Source: an uncultured Bacilli bacterium
GTDB lineage: Bacteria > Bacillota_I > Bacilli_A > RF39 > UBA660
Length of the DNA: 64,000 nt
Assembly (NCBI GenBank): GCA_910580185.1
Contig: CAJTWC010000001.1
Coordinates: 177,497 to 241,496 of the forward strand
Reading direction: 5' to 3'
Below the pieces are notes generated by a model. That model searched no databases. It had not been told where the DNA came from and worked only from the letters and a program-made list of their open reading frames with translations. The translations under genes and the position numbers were made by a program. Below, piece after piece: positions 58,251 to 64,000 of the stretch (within the stretch, counting starts at the first letter, position 1; each line of letters opens with the position of its first letter).

Positions 58251-58817
58251 TTAATCACCTTCTTCCTTGTATTTTGACATGAATAAGTCTTTTTCCTCCT
58301 TAGTTAATTCTTCTATATTAAACTCCATTTTTGGAAGTTCTTCTATTGAAGACAAGTTAAAGTAGTCTAAAAATTTATCAGTAGTCTTATAAAGCATTGG
58401 TTTACCTGGCAAATCACTTTTCCCTGCTAAATCAATAAGTCCTCTAAATAATAGCTTTCTTATCATATCACGCGATGATACTCCTCTTATCTCATCTATC
58501 TGCCCTACTGTTATAGGTTCATTATAAGCAATTATAGCAAGTGTTTCTAAAGCCGATTGAGATAATGTGCTAGATACTACTTTATCTACTAATAATTCAT
58601 AATAATTTTTATGTTCTTCTTTAGTAGTAAGTTTATATTTATTACCTAAATAAACTAGCTTTAATCCTCTTTTTTCATCATTTAGGGATGATTTATACTC
58701 TTCTATTAGGTTTTCTGCTTCTTCTTTTGTAATTTCAAGTAACTTTTCAATATCTTCCAATGTAAGACCATCTTCTCCAGTTACAAAAAGTAAGCCCTCT
58801 AATACTCCTAATTTCAT
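58251..58817 (-). CDS. scpB: Chromosome segregation/condensation protein ScpB
   Basis: A 188-residue kite subunit of the SMC condensin. Two winged-helix domains are seen: KLGVLEGLLFVTGEDGLTLE at the start, and the second with QSALETLAIIAYNEPITVGQ followed by IRGVSSRDMIRKLLFRGLI. Start ATG 58817 has GAAGGTGA upstream. It overlaps scpA, as in most Bacillota, so both subunits are made in step. smc itself is not in the window. Confidence 0.94.
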   Translation of the reverse strand: MKLGVLEGLLFVTGEDGLTLEDIEKLLEITKEEAENLIEEYKSSLNDEKRGLKLVYLGNKYKLTTKEEHKNYYELLVDKVVSSTLSQSALETLAIIAYNEPITVGQIDEIRGVSSRDMIRKLLFRGLIDLAGKSDLPGKPMLYKTTDKFLDYFNLSSIEELPKMEFNIEELTKEEKDLFMSKYKEEGD

Positions 58818-58818
58818 C

Positions 58819-59541
58819 TTATTCACCTTCTTTTAATGAAATAACTATTCCACTAAAATTATTATCTTGCACTAGCGTTATTTCATCTTTCTTAACCATT
58901 TCAAGTATTGATAAAAAGTTTACTATAACTTCCTCTTTGGTTGCCACCTCAAATAATTCCTCAAAATTAACCTTTTTCTTTTCTTTTAAAATACTTCTTA
59001 TTTTAACAACTTTTTCTGAAACTGACAATTCTTTTTTTGTTATTTTTGTCGCAATTGGCTTATCTAATTCTTTTTTTTGCATTAATAAATTAAATGCTTC
59101 TAATAAATCACTAATTCCAAGTTCTTCTTTACTTCTTTCTTCTTTAGCATAATAACTTAAGTTTTCAGGTTCTTTAGTAAATACTAACTTTCTAGTTAAT
59201 TCTAAGTTTTTGAATTCACTAGTTATTTCCTTGTACTGTTTATAAGCAAGTAATCTTTCTATTAACACTTCTCTTGGATCTTCCTCATAATCATCTTCAT
59301 CTAATTCTTTCTTCTTTGGAAGAAGCATTTTAGATTTTATTTCAATAAGTTCAGATGCCATAACAAGGTATTCACTGGCAATAGATAAATTCATATCGTT
59401 CATTGCTTTTATATAATCTAAATACCCTTTTGTTACCTCTTCTATTTTAATATCATATATATCTATATCTTGTTCTTTAATTAGGTGTAATAAAAGATCT
59501 AATGGTCCATCAAAGTTTTCTATCGTTACTTTATATTGCAT
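58819..59541 (-). CDS. scpA: Chromosome segregation/condensation protein ScpA
   Basis: A 240-residue kleisin that bridges the SMC heads. The N-terminal FDGPLDLLLHLIKEQDIDIYD and the region EYLVMASELIEIKSKMLLPK are diagnostic; the C-terminal winged helix (VSEKVVKIRSILKEKKKV, EVIVNFLSILEMVKKDEI) binds the other head. I start at ATG 59541, matching the usual N-terminus; the TTG at 59556 gives a five-residue extension. Confidence 0.94.
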   Translation of the reverse strand: MQYKVTIENFDGPLDLLLHLIKEQDIDIYDIKIEEVTKGYLDYIKAMNDMNLSIASEYLVMASELIEIKSKMLLPKKKELDEDDYEEDPREVLIERLLAYKQYKEITSEFKNLELTRKLVFTKEPENLSYYAKEERSKEELGISDLLEAFNLLMQKKELDKPIATKITKKELSVSEKVVKIRSILKEKKKVNFEELFEVATKEEVIVNFLSILEMVKKDEITLVQDNNFSGIVISLKEGE

Positions 59542-59950
59542 TCTTTCCACTGCCAATCGTAATTAAAACATTTTTAAACTCATTAAAAACTTCTAAAGCT
59601 TTAGAAGTAAATTCTGAATTATCAGAATTTACAAAAGTATCAAAAGATTCTATTACTTCATTATAATATTCCATAGGATCTTCAAGATATTCTCCACCAT
59701 GGGTAGATTTATTCCTATCTTCTATTAAATAATATGATCTAATTATACCATAACTCAAATCAAGTCCATGAATTATTCCATAATCATTTATCTTATTTTC
59801 ATCTATAGTAGTTATACTTATTCTTTTTCCAACATTACCAATCTCTGGAGCATAACTATCGGAAATTTTATATATTATATTTCCAACTTTTTGTTCTTCA
59901 ACTAGAAGTCTAAAATTAATTTCTGGTTTATTGATGTCCTTTACTACCAT
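59531..59950 (-). CDS. Hypothetical protein upstream of scpA, 139 residues
   Basis: Not recognised. A soluble protein, beta-rich first half (NFRLLVEEQKVGNIIYKIS, GKRISITTIDE) and helical second half (YYNEVIESFDTFVN, ALEVFNEFKNVLI). The ATG at 59950 has TTAGGTGAT upstream. It overlaps scpA by 11 bases, so its translation is coupled with the condensin subunits, but the content gives no function. Confidence 0.6.
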   Translation of the reverse strand: MVVKDINKPEINFRLLVEEQKVGNIIYKISDSYAPEIGNVGKRISITTIDENKINDYGIIHGLDLSYGIIRSYYLIEDRNKSTHGGEYLEDPMEYYNEVIESFDTFVNSDNSEFTSKALEVFNEFKNVLITIGSGKNAI

Positions 59951-60031
59951 TTTATCACCTAATTTCTTTAATAATTATAACATATTTAGACAATATTTTA
60001 AATACATGCTATAATTTATTAGGTGATTACT

Positions 60032-60337
60032 TTGAAGAAATTTAATATGATTGATGAAGTATTTATTTGTGAAAATTGTGGTAAAATGGTAAACAAGTTA
60101 AATTATTCCGCAAGGGATCATTGTCCTTATTGTTTATGTTCAAAACATGTTGATATAAATCCTGGTGATAGAGCAAATGAATGTAAAGGACTTTTAAAAC
60201 CAATAGACATAGAAAAATTTAAAGATACGTATAAGATTGTATATAAATGTGATAAATGTAGTACAAAACATAAAAACATAATGGCTAATGATGATAATAT
60301 GGATTTAATTATAGAATTATCAAAAAAAGATTGTTAG
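60032..60337 (+). CDS. RNHCP-domain zinc protein
   Basis: A 101-residue protein with two zinc-ribbon-like knuckles: CENCGKMVNKL and ARDHCPYCLCSKHVD, then the middle CKGLLKPIDI and CDKCSTKHKN. The RDHCPYCL-S-HVD-NPGDR block is the RNHCP signature, here with D in place of N. Function unknown; probably nucleic-acid related. TTG 60032 is the likely start (AGGTGA five to six bases upstream); the GTG nine bases earlier overlaps that site. A TATAAT lies just upstream. Confidence 0.82.
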   Translation: MKKFNMIDEVFICENCGKMVNKLNYSARDHCPYCLCSKHVDINPGDRANECKGLLKPIDIEKFKDTYKIVYKCDKCSTKHKNIMANDDNMDLIIELSKKDC

Positions 60338-60360
60338 TTAATTAACTAACAATCTTTTTT
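60323..60360. terminator. Bidirectional terminator (RNHCP gene / 60.3-kb gene)
   Basis: Perfect palindrome GATTGTTAGTTA and complement, flanked by A6 and T6; it overlaps both stop codons. Confidence 0.88.
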
Positions 60361-60624
60361 AATAAAACTTTTAGAAGATGTAAACATAACTCCATCATCA
60401 AAATAATTATTGTAAACATCTACATTATAAATATCTATAACGCTTTTTACAATTACATCTAATTTTCTTAATAAATAATCTTTATTAACTATTTCTCCAT
60501 TTACTGCTAAAACGAATAAAATCCCATTATCAAGAGCATCATATAATTTACAACTCATTTTATCGTCATTTATATCACATAAAAAGCCGCAATTACTACC
60601 TACTCCAACATCTTTATTATCCAT
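60346..60624 (-). CDS. Hypothetical protein, 92 residues
   Basis: Not recognised. A short soluble protein with a cysteine-containing first part (SNCGFLCDINDDKMSCKLYD) and a strand-helix-strand core (ILFVLAVNGEIVNKDYLLRKLDVIVKSVIDIY). ATG 60624 has AAAGGG upstream. It ends on a terminator shared with the convergent RNHCP gene. Confidence 0.55.
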   Translation of the reverse strand: MDNKDVGVGSNCGFLCDINDDKMSCKLYDALDNGILFVLAVNGEIVNKDYLLRKLDVIVKSVIDIYNVDVYNNYFDDGVMFTSSKSFIKKDC

Positions 60625-60700
60625 TTTTTAGTTACCCTTTCTATCCACTATTTTATAAGCAGGTAATTTAGATAATAACACTATAATATGGTTTTGTCAA

Positions 60701-61768
60701 TTACTTATTATTTTCTAAACTTTTCGTATCAACGTTATTTATAGAATCAAATCTTTTTGATATTTTATCAGTGGTAATATGTATATCATTAGCATCTCTA
60801 CTTACAGCATCAATACTTCTAGATAACTTATCCCATCTTTCCTTATACCTTTTAAAATCGATAGCTAGTTTATTTAATTCTTCGTGAATTACACTTGTGT
60901 ATTTATCTTTTTCTATGTTTTTAATAACAAGCTCAATAGTAGTTAAAGTACTCATTAAAGTGGTAGGCGACGCTATCCATATTCTTTTTTTATAAGCATA
61001 TTCAATTATATCTGGGTGATATGCATTAAGTTCAGCAAATATTGCTTCTGCCGGCAAAAACATAATTGCTTGATCACTTGTAACTCCTTTTATTATGTAC
61101 TTACTAGCAATTGCATCAATATGTTTTTTTACGTCTATTTTAAATTGCTTTTCTGCATTTTGTCTTTCTACAATTCCAGCTTTTTTATCTATCATAAGCC
61201 TATAATTATCTAGCGGAAATTTAGAGTCAATTGCAATTGTACCAAGTGGTTCTGGGGCAAATAAAACCGAGTCAGCAATAACTCCTGTATTAAAGGTATA
61301 TTGAAGCCTATAAATACTATCATTATTTTCTCCAAATACACTTACTAAAATATGTTTTAAGTTAACTTCCCCAAAAATCCCTCTAGTTTTTTTATCGGTC
61401 AAAATAGATTGTAAAGAAATAATATCAGTAGACAAACTATCTATTTTCTTTTGAGCCTCATCTATTTTCGATAATCTTTCAAGTACTGATGTAAACGTTT
61501 TATTTGTTTTTTCAAAGTTAACATCAAGCCTTTCGTTAACATGATCATTTATCATATTAAGTTTACGTTCTATTCTATCATTAAGTTTTTCAAAATCAGT
61601 ACTTAAATTAGTATTAACGCCTGCTTTAAATTCTCCTAGTTCTTTAATCATATTAGTTTCCAGTTTTCCTAATCTTTCTGTAATATTACTTTCATTAATA
61701 TTTTTTGATATTGAAAATATTACTAATATTACAATTAAAATAAGTAATCCTATTATTATATATTCCAT
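60701..61768 (-). CDS. rmuC: RmuC-family DNA recombination protein
   Basis: A 355-residue protein: N-terminal membrane helix (residues 2-19), a long coiled coil (about 30-125), and the RmuC domain with DKKTRGIFGEVNLKHILVS, the strand SKFPLDNYRLM and IMFLPAEAIFAELN, IASPTTLMSTL. RmuC has a restriction-nuclease-like fold and limits inversions at short repeats in E. coli. Start ATG 61768 with GGAGG upstream; ATG 61780 overlaps that site. Between here and 62010 there is a short 3' remnant-like frame (about 61893-62005 on the minus strand) of no clear identity. Confidence 0.92.
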   Translation of the reverse strand: MEYIIIGLLILIVILVIFSISKNINESNITERLGKLETNMIKELGEFKAGVNTNLSTDFEKLNDRIERKLNMINDHVNERLDVNFEKTNKTFTSVLERLSKIDEAQKKIDSLSTDIISLQSILTDKKTRGIFGEVNLKHILVSVFGENNDSIYRLQYTFNTGVIADSVLFAPEPLGTIAIDSKFPLDNYRLMIDKKAGIVERQNAEKQFKIDVKKHIDAIASKYIIKGVTSDQAIMFLPAEAIFAELNAYHPDIIEYAYKKRIWIASPTTLMSTLTTIELVIKNIEKDKYTSVIHEELNKLAIDFKRYKERWDKLSRSIDAVSRDANDIHITTDKISKRFDSINNVDTKSLENNK

Positions 61769-62010
61769 TTTTACCTCCATATTATATATTATACAACATA
61801 AAACACGCTATTTATATATAAACATACTTTATTTTACATCATAAATTTAATCAAGATAAAAAATAATTTCTGCTAATTTTTCTATCATCTAGTCATTCAT
61901 ATTCATTCTTCTTTTTCTTAATTTTCTATATGATAAATTCTGTTCTTTAATAATTTTAATATAATGACCTTTTTCTAACTCATTAATCAATTTTTCTAAA
62001 TGTTTATAAT

Positions 62011-62892
62011 TTATACAATCTTATTTACTTTATCTATCAAGGCTTCACACATATCATTATCTCCTACCATACTAATAGAAAAAGTTTTATAGCCTATTCT
62101 ATTTACACTTGCACCACAATGATAAACTACCATTTCATCTAATACAAAATATCTATCATGAAAGGTATTATTATAAATAACTTTTAAATTATTATATTGT
62201 TTACTATATTTTATAATATCTTGTTTAGTAAGAAGATTATTTAACTTAGTTATAATTATTACCTGTATATTTAATCTTTTAATTATATCTAAAATTGTAT
62301 TATCTGCATAACTATCAATTATTATTAATTTTTTTGTAGCACTACTAAATATTTCATATATCTTAAAATATGCATCATAAATCTGCCTATTAAAATATAT
62401 TTCATTGTTTTTTCTTTTCTCATCTATTTTATTAAAGGAGTCTTTTAATAATTTTATTTCTGAATCATGCTTTAATACTAAGTTATTTATATATCTTTGT
62501 TCAATTAAATTTGAAGATATATATTTACGCATAGTAATAAAAGTATTTATAATTTGAATACTCATATTTATTGCTATTTCAGTATGAAGTACACTAGAAA
62601 GCATTGCAACACCTTGCTCTGTAAAAGCATATGGATTATATCTTCTCCCTCCTCTTACTTTTGAGGTTCCAACTTGGAACCTCAAATTATCATATTCATC
62701 ATTAGTCAATTGAAACATAAAATTTTCAGGAAATCTTTTTATATTTCTCTTTACTGCTTTATTGATATCTTTTGTTCCATTGGCACACTCATAAAGTCTA
62801 GCCAAATCAGAATCAAGTATAACTTGAACTCCACGAATTTCATAAATTAGATTTTCAATTTTAATATTTTGTTTAGTAATTATGTCTTGCAT
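62011..62892 (-). CDS. ORF6N-domain protein with PLD-like tail, copy B
   Basis: A 293-residue relative of the 34.1 and 63 kb genes. Its first 25 residues (MQDIITKQNIKIENLIYEIR) and last 110 (from LIIIDSYADNTILDI to the end) are nearly identical to copy C, while the middle (50-170) differs clearly, including the hinge NLRFQVGTSK. The C-terminal FHDRYFVLD and YHCGASVNRIGYKT keep the H-x-R motif. The hinge codons form a 13-bp palindrome (62660-62686). GGAGAT precedes the ATG by eight bases and the shared leader motif lies upstream. Confidence 0.85.
   Translation of the reverse strand: MQDIITKQNIKIENLIYEIRGVQVILDSDLARLYECANGTKDINKAVKRNIKRFPENFMFQLTNDEYDNLRFQVGTSKVRGGRRYNPYAFTEQGVAMLSSVLHTEIAINMSIQIINTFITMRKYISSNLIEQRYINNLVLKHDSEIKLLKDSFNKIDEKRKNNEIYFNRQIYDAYFKIYEIFSSATKKLIIIDSYADNTILDIIKRLNIQVIIITKLNNLLTKQDIIKYSKQYNNLKVIYNNTFHDRYFVLDEMVVYHCGASVNRIGYKTFSISMVGDNDMCEALIDKVNKIV
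62660..62686. repeat. Coding palindrome in ORF6N copy B
   Basis: 13-bp perfect arms (TTTGAGGTTCCAA and complement) around one centre base. Encodes LRFQVGTSK. Confidence 0.92.
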
Positions 62893-62910
62893 TACTTATT
62901 ATCTCCTTTC

Positions 62911-62948
62911 TATTTAATTATTAGATTTTTTTTTAAATCCTCTAAAAA
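62911..62948 (-). promoter_or_regulatory. Shared leader motif, copy 4 (ORF6N copy B)
   Basis: Minus strand: T-run, AGAGGATTTAAAAAAAAAT, CTAATAATTAAATAG, then AAAGGAG. Confidence 0.45.
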
Positions 62949-62976
62949 AGAACTAATCATTCAATTTTTTAAATAT

Positions 62977-63864
62977 TTATACAATCTTATTTACTTTATC
63001 TATCAAAGCTTCACACATATCATTATCTCCTACCATACTAATAGAAAAAGTTTTATAGCCTATTCTATTGACACTTGCACCACAATGATAAACTACCATT
63101 TCATCTAATATAAAATATCTATCATGAAAGGTATTATTATGTATTATTTTCAAATTATGATATTGCATATTATACTTTACAATATCTTGTTTAGTAAGAA
63201 GATTATTTGACTTAGTTATAATTATTACCTGTATATTTAATCTTTTAATTATATCTAATATAGTATTATCGGCATAACTATCAATTATTATCAATTTTTT
63301 AGTTGCACTACTAAATATTTCTTGAATTTTTGAATAAGCATCATAGATTTGTCCATTAAAATATATTTCATTATCTTTTCTTTTTTCTTCAAGTTTTTGA
63401 AATGAATTTTCTAATAATTTAATTTTAGTATGATCTTCTAAAACTAAATTATTTATATATCTTTGTTCAATTAAATTACTAGATATATACTTACGCATTA
63501 TAACAAATGCGTCCATAATTTTTATACTTATTTCCTCTGCAACATCTGTTCTAATCACTGTTGCAAGCATAGCGATACCTTGCTCTGTAAATACATATGG
63601 TAAATATTTAATATTGTGCCCTCTTTTATTCAAGGTCCCAGATTGGGACCTTGAATAAATTTTACATTCTTCTTCTGTTAGCTGAAACATAAATCTTTTT
63701 GGAAATCTATTAATATGTCTTTTAACTGCTTGGTTAATTGTTTTAGTTCCATTTGCGCATTTATATAATTTTGCTAAATCATAATCAAACATAACTTGAA
63801 CTCCACGAATTTCATAAATTAAATCTTCAATTTTAATATTTTGTTTAGTAATTATATCTTGCAT
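62977..63864 (-). CDS. ORF6N-domain protein with PLD-like tail, copy C
   Basis: A 295-residue protein in tandem with copy B and with the same order of parts: ORF6N (LIYEIRGVQVMFDYDLAKLY, VFTEQGIAMLATVIRT), helical middle, and C-terminal domain FHDRYFILD, YHCGASVNRIGYKT. The hinge SRSQSGTLNKRG differs from copies A and B; its codons form a 16-bp palindrome (63625-63659), the longest of the three. Tandem duplication followed by divergence or replacement of the middle is likely. The last 100 bases of the window after its leader motif hold only AT-rich DNA and a possible insertion-sequence end. Confidence 0.85.
   Translation of the reverse strand: MQDIITKQNIKIEDLIYEIRGVQVMFDYDLAKLYKCANGTKTINQAVKRHINRFPKRFMFQLTEEECKIYSRSQSGTLNKRGHNIKYLPYVFTEQGIAMLATVIRTDVAEEISIKIMDAFVIMRKYISSNLIEQRYINNLVLEDHTKIKLLENSFQKLEEKRKDNEIYFNGQIYDAYSKIQEIFSSATKKLIIIDSYADNTILDIIKRLNIQVIIITKSNNLLTKQDIVKYNMQYHNLKIIHNNTFHDRYFILDEMVVYHCGASVNRIGYKTFSISMVGDNDMCEALIDKVNKIV
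63625..63659. repeat. Coding palindrome in ORF6N copy C
   Basis: 16-bp perfect arms (TTTATTCAAGGTCCCA and complement) around a 3-base centre (63641-63643). Encodes YSRSQSGTLNK. Confidence 0.93.
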
Positions 63865-63881
63865 TACTTATTATCTCCTTT

Positions 63882-63924
63882 CTACTTAATTATTAGGTTT
63901 ATTTTTTAAAATTCCCCTAAAAAA
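63882..63924 (-). promoter_or_regulatory. Shared leader motif, copy 5 (ORF6N copy C)
   Basis: Minus strand: T-run, AGGGGAATTTTAAAAAATAAA, CCTAATAATTAAGTAG, then AAAGGAG. Confidence 0.45.
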
Positions 63925-64000
63925 GCAAAAAAAAAGAATTAGGCATTTGAAGTTGTCAACAAAAAGTAGACACTAAAAGAAGATTATTTAAACCCTAATT

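Noticed and set aside
61893..62005. Small basic ORF after ORF6N copy B (ending RKLRKRRMNMND)
   Set aside because: No ribosome site or proper start; probably a leftover of a decayed gene. Mentioned only in the rmuC entry.
1..64000. Use of genetic code 4 (TGA as tryptophan), as in some mollicutes
   Set aside because: Long conserved genes have TGG at tryptophan positions and read to normal lengths under the standard bacterial code; a murC gene also shows a cell wall.

Overview
The window is AT-rich, single-chromosome bacterial DNA of a Gram-positive (Bacillota, Bacilli-type) organism. Evidence: a lexA / small SOS protein / tkt / sirA / yneF block in Bacillus order, a T-box leader on leuS, a lysine riboswitch on dapA, paired M16 peptidases ymfF-ymfH next to an FtsK translocase, comEA-comEC, scpA-scpB, murC, yvcK and strong AGGAGG ribosome sites. 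Long ORFs read through with TGG as the tryptophan codon, so TGA is a stop. The overall style (very low GC, BspA-like and SipW-type surface proteins, many ORF6N genes) fits an uncultured gut Bacilli lineage such as RF39 or Erysipelotrichales relatives; that placement is inference.

Layout. 0-7 kb: parE (cut by the window edge), a PDDEXK nuclease gene, then the yneF-sirA-tkt-SOS block, with a two-gene type III toxin-antitoxin module (RNA antitoxin of two pseudoknot repeats plus TenpN-like toxin) wedged between sirA and tkt. 7-15.6 kb: a repeat-containing hypothetical gene, comEC/comEA, three small genes of unknown function, and leuS under a leucine T-box. 15.6-23.3 kb: a secretion island with an ER-type (SipW-like) signal peptidase, a DUF5305-like membrane protein, BspA-like leucine-rich repeat proteins (one frameshifted) and TasA/CalY-like proteins. 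23.4-34 kb: ABC exporter, M16 peptidases, a candidate Fst-like type I toxin-antitoxin locus, a giant LRR surface protein and FtsK. 34-45.5 kb: an ORF6N gene, DNA repair (OGG-like glycosylase), PAP2 phosphatase, an Rel/SpoT-like protein, yvcK, another TasA-like protein, galE and GNAT. 45.7-48.3 kb: tRNA-Met followed by a complete 2.37-kb transposon with perfect 17-bp inverted repeats and an 8-bp target duplication. 48.3-56 kb: riboswitch-dapA, a second candidate type I toxin-antitoxin locus, NUDIX and HD-domain sequences, two short-chain dehydrogenases, murC and tRNA-Leu. 56-64 kb: stomatin-like protein, scpAB, rmuC and two tandem ORF6N genes.

What stands out. (1) Three surface-protein genes (the 22.6, 28.6 and 42.1 kb genes) and probably a fourth (15.6 kb) have near-identical promoters in which a run of G residues fills the space between the -35 and -10 boxes; spacers of 16, 17, 17 and 19 bp suggest slipped-strand phase variation of the secreted proteins. 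(2) Three toxin-antitoxin candidates that ORF prediction alone would miss. (3) A transposon carrying its own regulator, a cysteine-rich secreted protein and a structured 29-codon gene. (4) All three ORF6N genes and the nuclease gene contain a perfect inverted repeat inside the coding sequence; in the ORF6N genes it sits at the same codons but with different, mutually compensated arms. (5) A leader motif shared by five loci (comEA, the three ORF6N genes and the 28.5 kb toxin candidate).
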